NCBI RefSeq assembly: GCF_020707215.1 | Contig: NZ_JAJFET010000002.1 | Coordinates: forward strand, 62,001-126,000 | Reading direction: 5' to 3' | Length of the DNA stretch: 64,000 bases | Origin: Sphingomonas sp. PL-96 | GTDB taxonomy: Bacteria; Pseudomonadota; Alphaproteobacteria; Sphingomonadales; Sphingomonadaceae | In this document: positions 26,251-36,700 of the stretch, one piece after another | Layout of the letters: every line of letters starts with the position of its first letter | Numbering within the stretch: the first letter of the stretch is position 1 | Position numbers and translations under genes: made by a program | Notes under the pieces: generated by a model | Told to the model about the DNA's origin: nothing | Seen by the model: the letters and a program-made list of their open reading frames with translations, nothing else | The model's database searches: none

Positions 26251-28596
26251 ATGATCATCTTGAACCCCGTCTCGGCGATCCTTGCCGGGGCGGTTCTGGC
26301 ACTGGTGCTGATCGCGGCCGTGTGGATGCTGGCGGCCGGACTGCTGCTGCGCCGGCGTGCGCGAGCGGGAATCCGGGCGGCGGCGATCGACGCGACGCTG
26401 GTGCACGCCGCGCCCGCACAGGCGATGCTGGTGCGGGCCGACGGGCGCGTCGAAATGCCCCCGCTGCTGGCGGAGTGGCTGGGGCTGTCGGCGATGCCGC
26501 AGACGCTCGCCGACCTGACCGGGATGGACGAGGGTCTCGACCCGCCCAGCGCCGAGGCGCTGCTGCGCGAGATCGGCGGGGCGCAGCGCGCTGCGCGCCC
26601 GTTCCGCATCGAAGTGCGCGCCCGTGGCGCGGCGCGGACGCTGACGGCGGTTGGCGAGCGTGCGCCGGCTTCGCTGGAGCCGCATGGCGGCGCGTTGGTG
26701 TGGTTCTTCGACGCGACCGAGTCCCAGGCCGAAATCGGCACCCTGTCGCGCGAGATCGAGGAATATCGCACCGGCTTCGATGCCCTGTCCGGGCTGATCG
26801 AGGCGGCGCCAATGCCGATGTGGTATCGGGACGGCGACCTGCGGCTGGCGATGGTCAATTCCGCCTATGTGCGGGCGGTCGATGCGTTCGACGCGCGCGA
26901 AGTCCTGTCGCGCCAGGCCGAACTGGTCGACGGCGACGGCATGGGCGGGCCGCTTGGCAGCGCGCTGATCGCGCGCGACACCAGCCAGCCGCAGGCGACG
27001 GTCATGCCCGCGACGATCGGCGGAGCGCGGCGCATGCTGCGCGTCCACGACGTGCCCCTGCCGGAGGGCGGAATCGCCGGCTTCGCGGTCGACATCCACG
27101 ACGTGGAAGAAGTTCGCACGGGCATGAAGCGCTCGCGCGCCGCCCAGCGCGCGGTGCTCGACCGGCTTTCGGCAGGCGTGGTGCAGTTCGGCGCGGACCG
27201 CTCGCTCGACTTCTGCAACCAGCCGTTCCGCCGCATCTTTGGCATGCGCGGCGAGTGGCTGGCGGACCGGCCCGAGTTCGACCGGGTGCTCGAACGCATG
27301 CGCGAGGCCAAGCGCCTGCCCGAGGTGCGCGACTTCCCGGGCTGGAAGCAGGAGCGCCGCGCCTGGTTCCGCGCCGCCGAGGCGGTGGAGGAGCCGTGGC
27401 ACCTGCCAGGCGGAACCTATCTGCGCGTCGTGGCCCAGCCGCTGCCCGAAGGCGGCCTGCTGCTGATCTTCGAGGATCGCACCGAGCAGGTCCAGCTGGC
27501 GAGTGCGCGCGACACGCTGCTGCGGGTGCGGACCGCGACCTTCGACAATCTGTTCGAGGCGCTGGGCGTGTTCTCCGCCGACGGCCGGCTGCAGCTTTGG
27601 AACAGCAAGTTCCGACAGCTCTGGGGTCTGGAGGAAGCGTTCCTGAACGACCATCCGCGCGTCGATGCACTGGCCGAGCGTGCGGCGCCGATGCTCGCCA
27701 ACCCGTCGCGCGCCGTGCTGATCCCAGAGCTGATCCGCTTCGCCACCGTCCAGCGCATCCAGCGCGGCGGCCATTTCGCGATGGCCGATGGCCGGCACTA
27801 TGAGTTCGGGGCGGTGCCGCTGCCCGATGGCAATGCGCTGCTGACGATGCTCGACATTTCTGACAGCCGCCGCATCGAACAGGCGCTGCGCGACCGCAAC
27901 GAGGCGTTGGAGGCGGGCGACCGCACCAAGACCGCGTTCCTGGCCGCAATGAGCTACGAACTGCGCACGCCGCTTACCTCGATCAAGGGTTTTACCGAGA
28001 TGCTGCACGGCGGCTATGCGGGCAAGCTCAGCGAAGATGGCACGCGCTACACTGGCGCCATTCTGGAGTCGGTCGATCGCCTGGGCGAGTTGATCGACGA
28101 CGTGCTCGACCTCACGGCGAGCGAAGGCGCTCCGCTCCAGCGGGGCGAGATCGAGCTGGCGCCGCTGGCAGAGGCGATGGCCGCCGAGATGCTGGCCGCG
28201 GCCGCTGCCAAGCGGATCGAGCTGGTGGTGGAGATCGCGCCCTCTGTCGGCAGCATGGTCGGGGATCCGCGCCGGATCGGCCAGGCCGTCCGCCATCTGC
28301 TCGATCATGCCATCGCCGGCACACGCGATCGCGGCCGGGTCTTGCTGCACGCCGATGGCGATGCGGAGGCGGCGCGCATCATCGTGTCCGACGATGGTCC
28401 CGGCATGGACGCCGATGCGGCCGCGCACGCGCTCGACCGGTTCGCACCCGGCGGCGCGCTGCGCCGTGGCGAACGCGCGCTCGGCCTCGGCCTGCCGCTC
28501 GCGCGGCGCATCGTCGAGGCGCATGGTGGCACCATCGAGCTGGTGTCGGAAAAGGGCGCGGGGACATTGTTGACGATCGAGCTGCCCCGCGGATGA
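26251..28596 (+). CDS. divL: DivL-like cell-cycle pseudo-histidine kinase with tyrosine in the H-box
   Basis: A 781-residue protein. N-terminal membrane helix (about 6-33), then PAS-like modules (about 180-290, 300-420 with GVVQFGADRSLDFCNQPF, and 425-535 with LGVFSADGRLQLWN). The dimerisation helix reads FLAAMSYELRTPLTSIKGF, with Tyr569 where kinases carry the phospho-accepting histidine. The C-terminal ATPase-like domain keeps DDGPGMD and GLGLPLARRIVEAHGG, but the N-box reads HLLDHA. Caulobacter DivL has the same Tyr substitution and works as a CckA regulator and DivK reader, so I infer the same role in CtrA control. The stop overlaps tsaE by 4 bases. Confidence 0.85.
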   Translation: MIILNPVSAILAGAVLALVLIAAVWMLAAGLLLRRRARAGIRAAAIDATLVHAAPAQAMLVRADGRVEMPPLLAEWLGLSAMPQTLADLTGMDEGLDPPSAEALLREIGGAQRAARPFRIEVRARGAARTLTAVGERAPASLEPHGGALVWFFDATESQAEIGTLSREIEEYRTGFDALSGLIEAAPMPMWYRDGDLRLAMVNSAYVRAVDAFDAREVLSRQAELVDGDGMGGPLGSALIARDTSQPQATVMPATIGGARRMLRVHDVPLPEGGIAGFAVDIHDVEEVRTGMKRSRAAQRAVLDRLSAGVVQFGADRSLDFCNQPFRRIFGMRGEWLADRPEFDRVLERMREAKRLPEVRDFPGWKQERRAWFRAAEAVEEPWHLPGGTYLRVVAQPLPEGGLLLIFEDRTEQVQLASARDTLLRVRTATFDNLFEALGVFSADGRLQLWNSKFRQLWGLEEAFLNDHPRVDALAERAAPMLANPSRAVLIPELIRFATVQRIQRGGHFAMADGRHYEFGAVPLPDGNALLTMLDISDSRRIEQALRDRNEALEAGDRTKTAFLAAMSYELRTPLTSIKGFTEMLHGGYAGKLSEDGTRYTGAILESVDRLGELIDDVLDLTASEGAPLQRGEIELAPLAEAMAAEMLAAAAAKRIELVVEIAPSVGSMVGDPRRIGQAVRHLLDHAIAGTRDRGRVLLHADGDAEAARIIVSDDGPGMDADAAAHALDRFAPGGALRRGERALGLGLPLARRIVEAHGGTIELVSEKGAGTLLTIELPRG

Positions 28597-29045
28597 CCGA
28601 CATGTTGCTCAACAGCCCCGAGGAGAGCCACGCGTTCGGCGCCGCCCTGGCGCGGGTCGTGAACCCGGGCGATGCCATCGCGCTGTCCGGCCCGCTCGGC
28701 GCCGGCAAGACCAGCATCGCGCGCGGGCTGCTCGCCGCGCTCGGCCTGATGGAGGAAGCGCCGTCGCCGAGCTTCGCCATCGTCCAGCCCTATGACCCGC
28801 CCGAGACGCGCTTTCCGGTGCTCCACGTCGACCTCTATCGCATCGAGCACGCGGACGAGGCCGAGGAACTGGGGCTGGACGAGGCGCGGCTAGACGCGCT
28901 GCTGCTGGTCGAATGGCCCGAACGCCTGCCCGAGAGCGCCTGGGAAGACGCGCTCTGGCTCACTCTCACTCCCCAACCCGATGGGTCCCGCCGCTTGACA
29001 GCGAAGGTCCCGCCGTCATGGAAGGCACGATGGCCGCTGACATGA
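28593..29045 (+). CDS. tsaE: tRNA t6A biosynthesis ATPase TsaE
   Basis: A 150-residue P-loop ATPase that works with TsaB and TsaD in forming threonylcarbamoyl-A37 in tRNA. Walker A is GPLGAGKT (33-40). EAPSPSFAIVQPY and the LHVDLYRIEHADEAEELGLDE block are TsaE-specific, and LLVEWPERLPE is the late family motif. It starts inside the divL stop (ATGA) and its own stop overlaps the amgK start. Confidence 0.95.
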   Translation: MTDMLLNSPEESHAFGAALARVVNPGDAIALSGPLGAGKTSIARGLLAALGLMEEAPSPSFAIVQPYDPPETRFPVLHVDLYRIEHADEAEELGLDEARLDALLLVEWPERLPESAWEDALWLTLTPQPDGSRRLTAKVPPSWKARWPLT

Positions 29046-30013
29046 ACCCGCCCGCCGCGGCGCCCGCGTTTCTTGCTGCACATGGATGGGGAGGGGCCGA
29101 GGTGGTGCCGCTTGCCGGGGACGCATCCTTCCGCCGCTATTTCCGCGCGCTGGATGCCGGACGCAGCGCAGTGCTGATGGATTCGCCGCCCAAGCTGGAG
29201 GACCAGCGCCCGTTCGTGGAGCTCGCCCGCTGGCTTAACGACCGCGGTTTCCGCGCCCCCGCGATCCTGGCCGAGGACGCGGTCGAGGGCCTGGTGCTGC
29301 TGGAGGACTTCGGCGACGCGCGGCTGCGCGAAACGGCCGACGCCGCGCCGGAAAGCGAACTGCGGCTCTATGAGCAGGCAATCGACGTGCTGATCCGTCT
29401 GCGCGACCATCCGGCCGCACCCGTGCCGCCCTACGACCGCAGCGTCTATCTGCGCGAAGTGATGCTGCTGCCCGAATGGTATTGCCCGGCGATCGGCCTG
29501 GAGGTCGACGTGCCCGGTTATCGCGCGGCGTGGGAGGCGGTACTCGACCATGCCGAGCAGAGCGCGGCGGTGACGGTGCTGCGCGACTATCATGCCGAGA
29601 ATCTGATGCTGATCGCGGGCGAGGCGGAGACGCTGGGGCTGCTCGACTTCCAGGACGCGCTTGCCGGCCATCCGGCCTATGATCTGGTGTCGCTGCTTCA
29701 GGACGCGCGCCGCGACGTGGCGCCGGCGCTGGAGGCGGCGATGCTCGACCGCTATTGCCGGATCACCGGCATGGGCGAGGATTTCCTTGCCGCCTATCAT
29801 GTGCTCGGTGCGCAGCGGAATGCGAAGATCGTCGGCATCTTTGCCCGGCTGTGGCAGCGCGATGGCAAGCCGCGCTATGCGGCGCTGTGCCCGCGCGTGT
29901 GGGGCTATCTGGAGCGCGACCTGGCGCAGCCGGTGCTCGCGCCGGTCGCCGCCTGGTTCGACGCCAACGTGCCCGCCGACCTGCGCGGCGATCCGATGCT
30001 GGTGCGCGCATGA
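29042..30013 (+). CDS. amgK: N-acetylmuramate/N-acetylglucosamine anomeric kinase AmgK-like phosphotransferase
   Basis: A 323-residue aminoglycoside-phosphotransferase-fold kinase. The N-lobe has PLAGDASFRRYFRA and VLMDSPP. The catalytic loop is LRDYHAENLML and the metal aspartate is in LGLLDFQDALAGHPAYDL. In Pseudomonas and Caulobacter, AmgK phosphorylates MurNAc/GlcNAc at C1 in the cell-wall recycling shunt that bypasses GlmU/MurA. The next gene is the partner MurU, which supports the assignment. The ATG at 29042 gives a 4-base overlap with tsaE; ATGs at 29030 and 29018 are alternatives. Confidence 0.9.
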   Translation: MNPPAAAPAFLAAHGWGGAEVVPLAGDASFRRYFRALDAGRSAVLMDSPPKLEDQRPFVELARWLNDRGFRAPAILAEDAVEGLVLLEDFGDARLRETADAAPESELRLYEQAIDVLIRLRDHPAAPVPPYDRSVYLREVMLLPEWYCPAIGLEVDVPGYRAAWEAVLDHAEQSAAVTVLRDYHAENLMLIAGEAETLGLLDFQDALAGHPAYDLVSLLQDARRDVAPALEAAMLDRYCRITGMGEDFLAAYHVLGAQRNAKIVGIFARLWQRDGKPRYAALCPRVWGYLERDLAQPVLAPVAAWFDANVPADLRGDPMLVRA

Positions 30014-30771
30014 GCGAGGCGATGACCCTGTCGCTGCGGCCGAACCCGGATGTGGTGGTACCCGAAACCGCGATGGTGATGGCCGCGGGGCTGGGCAAGC
30101 GCATGCGCCCGCTGACCGCCACCCGGCCCAAGCCGTTGGTCAGTGTCGCCGGCAAGCCGTTGATCGACCATGTCTTCGACCGGCTGCGGGCGGCCGGGGT
30201 GAAGCGCGCCGTCGTCAACGTCCACTATCTGGCGGACGTGCTGGAGGCGCATCTGCGGGCACGAGTGAAGGATCTGGAGGTCCAGGTTTCGGATGAGCGT
30301 GGCCAGCTGATGGAAACCGGCGGCGGGCTGGTGCAGGCGCGTGGCCTGCTTGGCGACAAGCCGTTCCTGTGCGTCAACAGCGACAATCTCTGGATCGACG
30401 GACCGGTCGACGCCATCCGCCTGCTCGCCGATGGGTGGGACGATGACCGCATGGATGCGCTGCTGCTGCTGGTGCCGCTGGCCCGCGCGGCAAGCCACCG
30501 CGGGCAGGGCGACTTCCACCTCGATCCCGCCGGCCGCATCACGCGCCGTCGTCAGGCCGGGCGCCTGGCGCCATTCGTCTTCACCGGCGTGCAGATCCTG
30601 TCGCCGCGGGTGATCGCCGACTGGCCGGAGGGGCCGTTCTCGACCAACCTGTTCTGGGAGCGCGCGCTCGACGCCGGTCGCCTGTGGGGCATGGTCCACC
30701 AGGGGCTGTGGTTCGACGTCGGCACGCCGGGCGCGATCAAGGAGACGGAGGCGGCGCTCGCCGATGGCTGA
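30010..30771 (+). CDS. murU: N-acetylmuramate-1-phosphate uridylyltransferase MurU-like nucleotidyltransferase
   Basis: A 253-residue sugar-phosphate nucleotidyltransferase. The signature loop is AMVMAAGLGKRMRPLT (21-36), followed by PKPLVSVAGKPLIDHVFDRL, GGGLVQARGLL and the metal-binding VNSDNLWID. Together with AmgK it makes UDP-MurNAc from recycled MurNAc. Length and adjacency fit MurU rather than RmlA or GlmU. The start overlaps amgK by 4 bases, and the stop overlaps addB by 8. Confidence 0.9.
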   Translation: MSEAMTLSLRPNPDVVVPETAMVMAAGLGKRMRPLTATRPKPLVSVAGKPLIDHVFDRLRAAGVKRAVVNVHYLADVLEAHLRARVKDLEVQVSDERGQLMETGGGLVQARGLLGDKPFLCVNSDNLWIDGPVDAIRLLADGWDDDRMDALLLLVPLARAASHRGQGDFHLDPAGRITRRRQAGRLAPFVFTGVQILSPRVIADWPEGPFSTNLFWERALDAGRLWGMVHQGLWFDVGTPGAIKETEAALADG

Positions 30772-33730
30772 GGCCCCGCGGCTTCGGCTCTACTCGATCC
30801 CGCCGCACCGGGCGTTTGCCGACGCGCTCGCGAACGGCCTGCTGCGCCGCTACGGCCGCGATCCGATGGCGCTGGCGCGGGGCTTCGTGCTGCTGCCCAA
30901 CAACCGTGCCAAGCGCGCGATCACCGACGCGTTCGTGCGCGCAAGCGACGGCGGCCTGCTGATGCCGCGGCTGGTCGCGGTGGGCGACCCGGAGATCGAC
31001 GAGGCGGTGGGGCCGTTTGCGGACCCGGCTGACGACCTCGACCCGATCCCCCCCGCTGTCGCACCGCTTGCGCGCCGCATGATCCTGTCGCGGCTGGTGG
31101 CCGAGGAACGCGCCCGCGCCGGCCGGCCGGTGGATGCGGCCGAAGCGGTGCGGCTGGCCGGCGACCTCGCCCGGACGCTCGACCAGCTGCTGGTCGAGGA
31201 AGTCGCGCCCGACGCGCTCAAGACGATCCGTTTCGACGAGCCGCTCCAGACCCACTGGGAGCGCTCGCTCGCCATGTTCGAGACGGTGCTGGTGCGCTGG
31301 CCGCAGGAGCTGGCGGCGCTCGGTCGCATCGACCTGGCCGTGCGGCGCCGGCGTCTGCTCGACCGGCTGATCGCCCGCTGGCGCGCGACGCCGCCGCCGA
31401 GCTTCGTTTGTGCGGCCGGCATCGCCAGTGCCTCGCCGGTCATCGCCCGGTTGCTGCGCGCGATTGCGGAATTGCCGCAGGGAAGCGTCGTGCTCTCCGG
31501 CCTCGCCATCGACATGGACGATGCCGAGTGGGACCTGCTCGGCCCACATGAGCCGGACCCCGTCACCGGCCGCCGCAACCGGTCGCTGGAGACGCATCCC
31601 CAGTTCCAGCTCAAGCTGCTGCTCGACCGTATGGGCGTAGGCAGGCGGGAGTTCGAGACATGGCGAGCGGGCAGCGAGCATGATGCCAAGCCCGCGCGCA
31701 GCCGCACGATCGAAAGCGCGCTCGCCCCGGCCGAGCGCACGCACGACTGGATCGACCTGCCTGCCGACCGCCGCAGCCTGGCCGGCGTGCAGGCGCTCGA
31801 CGTGCCGACCCCAGCGGAAGAGGCGCAGGCGATCGCGATTGCGCTGCGCCAGGCACTGGAGACCGAGGGCAAGACTGCGGCGCTGGTGACGCCGGACCGC
31901 GCGCTGGCGCGGCGCGTGTCGGCGCATTGCGCGCGCTGGGGCATCACCGTGGACGACACCGCCGGTCAGCCGCTGTCGGTGCTGCCACCCGGCACGATGT
32001 TGCTCGCGCTCGCCGATGTTGCCGCGCAGGACTTTGCGCCACTGCCGCTGCTGGCACTGCTCAAGCATCCGCTCGCCTGTGCGGAGGAAGGCCGGCTGGA
32101 GTGGCTGGAGGGCGTGCGGCGGCTCGACCGTGCGCTGCGTGGGCCGCGGCCGGCGCCGGGACTTGCGGGGCTCGACGTGTTCCTGGCCGATGCGGAAGGT
32201 CGCGAAGGCGCGCTGCGCCGCGCGGCGGCACCCTGGTGGGAAAAGACCCGACCGATGCTGGCGGCGCTGGGACAGGCCTATGCCGGCGGTCCGCGACCGC
32301 TGCCAGAACTGCTCGGGGCACTGCGCGATGCGGCGACGGCGTTGGGCGGCGACGCGCTCTGGTCACGGCCGGAAGGACGCGCTGCGGCCGAACTGCTCGA
32401 CACGCTGGAGCAGGAGGCGGTCCACGGCCCGGCGCTGGTGGAGCCGGAATCGATCGGCGCGATGCTGCGCACGCTGATGGACGAGGTGGCGGTGCGCCCC
32501 CCGCGTGGCGGGCACCCGCGGCTCTCCATCTATGGCCTGCTGGAAGCGCAGCTGCAGACGTCGGACCTCACCATCCTGGGCGGGCTCAACGAAGGCGTGT
32601 GGCCGGGGCTACCTTCGCCGGACCCGTGGCTGGCGCCGCGCATCCGCGCCGAGCTGGGCCTGCCGGGGCTGGAGCGGCGCATCGGCCTTGCCGCGCACGA
32701 TCTCGCCAACAGCCTGGGTGCGCGCGAAGTGCTGCTGACCCGCGCGCATCGCGACGCAAGCGGGCCGACGGTGGCGTCGCGCTTCTGGCTGCGGCTGGAG
32801 GCGTTGTCCGGTGGCCTCACGCGCGCCCAATCGCTGGCACGCTGGACGCATGCGATCGACGACCCGGGCGGCTATGCCCCGTCGCCGCGCCCCGAGCCGT
32901 GCCCGCCGGTCGCACTGCGGCCGCGGCAGATTTCGGTGACCGAGGTCGATCGGCTGAAAGCCGATCCGTTCGCCTTTTACGCACGGCGGATGCTGCGGCT
33001 GGCAGCGCTCGATCCGGTCGATGCCGACCCGAGTGCGGCATGGCGGGGGACTGCGGTGCACGGCGTGCTGGAGGATTGGGCGCGGCAGGACGGGTTCGAT
33101 CCCGCCAAGCTCGCCGGTCGGGTGGAGACGCTGGCGGCCGATCCGCGCACCCATCCGTTGCTGCGCGCGCTGTGGGTGCCGCGGCTGCGCGAGGCGGTCG
33201 GCTGGATCGCGGGCCAGGTCGCAGCCCAGGTGGCCGGCGGCCGCAGCATCCTGGGCGTGGAGGGAGAGGGCAAGATCGACCTCGCCGGTGTCGAGCTGCG
33301 GGGGAAGTTCGACCGCATCGACCGGCTGGAGAATGGCGAGCTCGCGGTGGTCGACTACAAGACCGGCCAGCCGCCCTCGACCCGTGCGGTGCGCGACGGG
33401 TTCAGCCTGCAGCTGGGGCTGCTCGGCATCATGGCCGAGCGCGGTGCATTCAAGGACATCGCCGGCACCGCCACCGGCTTCGAATATTGGTCGCTTGCCA
33501 AGAAAGGCGACAGCTTCGGCTATGTTGCGACCCCGGTCGATCCGGCGGGCAAGTTCAACCGCGTGCCGACCGATCGTTTCGTGGCGCTGGCGCTGCACCA
33601 TTTCACCGAGGCGGCGGGCAAGTGGCTCACCGGCGGGGAGCCGTTCACCGCCAAGCTCAAGCCCGAATATGCCCCCTTTGCCGAGTATGACCAGCTGATG
33701 CGCCGCGACGAATGGTATGGCCGTGAGTAG
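30764..33730 (+). CDS. addB: Double-strand break repair protein AddB
   Basis: A 988-residue subunit of the AddAB helicase-nuclease that resects double-strand ends for RecA loading. The N-terminus (FVLLPNNRAKRAITDAFVRA) has the helicase-like fold without an intact Walker A, as in alphaproteobacterial AddB. The middle has LTILGGLNEGVWPG. The C-terminal nuclease domain shows DPFAFYARRMLRL, AAWRGTAVHGVLEDWA and the catalytic ELAVVDYKTGQPPS. The start lies within the end of murU; addA starts 14 bases before its stop. Confidence 0.94.
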   Translation: MAEAPRLRLYSIPPHRAFADALANGLLRRYGRDPMALARGFVLLPNNRAKRAITDAFVRASDGGLLMPRLVAVGDPEIDEAVGPFADPADDLDPIPPAVAPLARRMILSRLVAEERARAGRPVDAAEAVRLAGDLARTLDQLLVEEVAPDALKTIRFDEPLQTHWERSLAMFETVLVRWPQELAALGRIDLAVRRRRLLDRLIARWRATPPPSFVCAAGIASASPVIARLLRAIAELPQGSVVLSGLAIDMDDAEWDLLGPHEPDPVTGRRNRSLETHPQFQLKLLLDRMGVGRREFETWRAGSEHDAKPARSRTIESALAPAERTHDWIDLPADRRSLAGVQALDVPTPAEEAQAIAIALRQALETEGKTAALVTPDRALARRVSAHCARWGITVDDTAGQPLSVLPPGTMLLALADVAAQDFAPLPLLALLKHPLACAEEGRLEWLEGVRRLDRALRGPRPAPGLAGLDVFLADAEGREGALRRAAAPWWEKTRPMLAALGQAYAGGPRPLPELLGALRDAATALGGDALWSRPEGRAAAELLDTLEQEAVHGPALVEPESIGAMLRTLMDEVAVRPPRGGHPRLSIYGLLEAQLQTSDLTILGGLNEGVWPGLPSPDPWLAPRIRAELGLPGLERRIGLAAHDLANSLGAREVLLTRAHRDASGPTVASRFWLRLEALSGGLTRAQSLARWTHAIDDPGGYAPSPRPEPCPPVALRPRQISVTEVDRLKADPFAFYARRMLRLAALDPVDADPSAAWRGTAVHGVLEDWARQDGFDPAKLAGRVETLAADPRTHPLLRALWVPRLREAVGWIAGQVAAQVAGGRSILGVEGEGKIDLAGVELRGKFDRIDRLENGELAVVDYKTGQPPSTRAVRDGFSLQLGLLGIMAERGAFKDIAGTATGFEYWSLAKKGDSFGYVATPVDPAGKFNRVPTDRFVALALHHFTEAAGKWLTGGEPFTAKLKPEYAPFAEYDQLMRRDEWYGRE

Positions 33731-36700
33731 CGCCGGCCTGCTTCCCGAACTGCGCGGCAACCAGGCGCGCGCCAGCGATCCGCGCCGCCACGTCTGGCTC
33801 TCCGCCTCGGCCGGCACCGGCAAGACGCAGGTGCTGACCGCCCGCGTGTTCCGCCTGCTGCTGCGCGGCGTCGAGCCCTCGGCGATCCTGTGCCTGACCT
33901 TTACCAAGGCGGGTGCCGCCGAAATGGCGGAGCGCGTCAACGCGCGGCTCGCGCGCTGGGTGCGGCTGCCCGAGCAGGATTTGCGCAAGGACCTGTTTGC
34001 GCTGGGTGAGAACCCGAACGACGACGCGCTGATTGCCCGCGCCCGCACGCTGTTCGCGCGGGTGCTCGATGCGCCGGGCGGCGGCATCCGGATCCAGACG
34101 ATCCACAGCTTCTGCCAGACCTTGCTGTCCGCTTTCCCCGTCGAGGCGGGGCTGGTCCCCGGCTTCCGCCCGTTGGAGGCGCGCGAGGAATCGGCGATGG
34201 CGCGCGATGCGCTCGCCGCGATGCTGGTGGAGGAACAGCGGCAGGGCAGGGTGACGCTGGGCGATGCGATCGCCGCGCTCAGCCTGCGCCTGGGCGAGGG
34301 ACGCGCGGAGGCGTTCCTGGCCGAATGTGCGCGCCGGCCGGACGCGATGGAGGCGCTGCCCGCCGATCTCTCCGGCTTCCTGCGCGACACATTCGAGCTG
34401 CCGCGGGGCGACCTCGATGGGGCGATCTGCGACGGCTGCTGCGACGACGCCTTCGACGTCGAGGCGCTGCGCGACCTGATGGAGGCGAACCGCGCCTGGG
34501 GCACCGCGACCGGCCTCAAGGCGGCGGCGGCGATCAAAGCTTGGCTCGAGGGCGAAGCACCAGCTCGCGCTGCCGGATTGGATGCGCTCTACAAGCTTTT
34601 CTTCAAGAAAGACGATACCCTCAGGACCGCATCGACCAAGATCCTAGCGGCGATGCCGGACTATGATCTGGCGGCGGAGGCGATCGGCAGCCGCTGTGCC
34701 GAGCTGGTCGCGATGCGCCGCCGCGCCGCCTATGCTGACCTGCTCGCCGCAGCACTGGAGGCCGGGCGCCGCTATGCGGCCGCCTATGCCGAGGCGAAGC
34801 GGCGGGCTGGGGCGGTCGACTTCAACGACCTGATCGCGCGCACGCTGGCGCTGTTCGCGCAGCCCGGCATCGGCGAATGGGTCCGCTTCAAGCTCGACCT
34901 CGCGACCGAGCACGTCCTGATCGACGAGGCGCAGGACACCAATCCCGAACAATGGGCGATCGTCCGCGCGCTGGTGGACGAGTTCTTCGCCGGCGAAGGC
35001 GCGCGTGTGGCGGGGCTGCGGACGCTGTTCGTGGTCGGCGATTACAAGCAGGCGATCTTCGGCTTCCAGGGCACGGACCCGGTGTACTTCAAGGCGGCAC
35101 ACCAGCTGTTCGACCAGCGCGCCGCCGTCGCACCCGAGTTCGACACCGAGGCGCAGCCACTCGACACGCTGTCGCTGACCGAGAGCTTCCGCTCGACCGC
35201 GCCGGTGCTGGAGTTCGTGGACGCCGCGATCGACGCCTTCCCGCAGCCGGGCATGGGCGACATGGAGGAACGGCTCCAGCACGCCAGCCGCGTGGCAGGC
35301 CCGGGCACGGTCACTTTGTGGGCGCCGACGGTCGAGGAGGCGGGCGAGGGCGAGGACGGCGAGGAGCAGTGGATTGCCGACACGACCCGCACGCTCGCCA
35401 CCCGCATTGCGCGCCAGATTCGCGACTGGGTCGGCACGCTTCCGCTGGAGAGCAAGGGACGGATGCTGGGCGCCGGCGACGTCATGGTGCTGGTCAAACG
35501 CCGCGGCGAACTCGCCTCGCTGATCGTGGCGCGCCTCTATGCCGAGGGGGTGCCGGTCGCCGGCATCGACCGGCTGCGGCTGAACGCGCCGCTGGCGGTG
35601 CAGGATCTGCTGGCGGCGATCCGCTTCGCGCTCCAGCCCGACGACGATCTGTCGCTCGCAAGCCTGCTGGTGTCGCCGCTGATCGGCTGGAGCCAGGACC
35701 AGCTGCTGGCGGCGGCGCTGCGGGAGCGCGGGAGCCTGTGGCGGCACCTGCGCCTGACCCAGCCGGACGAAGCGCTCGCGCCGCTCCACCAGATCCTGCG
35801 CCGCGCCGACATCGCCACGCCCTACCGGTTCCTGGAAGAGCTGCTGTCCGGGCCGCTGGAGGGCCGGCGCAAGCTGGTGCTGCGGCTGGGTGAGGAAGCG
35901 CGCGATCCGATCGAGGAACTGCTGAACGCCGCGCTCAGCTTCGAACAGGTGTCCACGCCGTCGCTGCAGCGCTTCCTCGACTGGTTTGATCGCGGCGACG
36001 TGGAGATCAAGCGCGATCCGTCGCAGGGCGGCGGTGCGGTGCGGGTGATGACCGCACATGGTGCCAAGGGGTTGCAGGCGCCGCTGGTGATCCTGGCCGA
36101 CGCCTGCATCGATCCGAGCCAGAACCGCCGCGAGACGTTGTTGTGGACGCCCGAGGGATACCAGGGCCCGGCGTTTCCGGTGTTCCGCCCGCGCGCAGGC
36201 GAGCGCGACGGGCCGCTCGATGCGGCCCTGGCCGAGGCGGATGCCAAGGAGCTCGCCGAGCATTGGCGGCTGTTCTACGTCGCGGCGACGCGTGCCGAGG
36301 AGCGGCTGGTAATCGCCGGCGCTCCTGGCACGCGGGCGCAGGGCGTGGCGCCGCCGCTCAGCTGGCATGCTGCGGCCGGTGCGGCGCTCGACGCGCTGGC
36401 GGTCGGCATCGAGGAGGACGGCACGCGCGTTTTCCGGGGCCGAACCCCTGCCAAGCCGGTTCCGCAGCGTGCCGGAGCTATCAAGTCCGTTGGCGCGGAT
36501 GCAGAGCCTGTGCCGGCCTGGCTGCGCGCGCCCGCACCCGAGGAAGCGCGACCGCCGCGCCCGCTGGCGCCGTCTTCGCTGGGCGAGGACGAGGTTGCCG
36601 ATCCGCCGCCCACCCCGGCGATGCGCGCCGCCGCCCAGCGCGGGCGTCTGCTCCACCAGATGTTCGAGCGACTGCCCGGCCTGCCACCCGCCGAGCGTGC

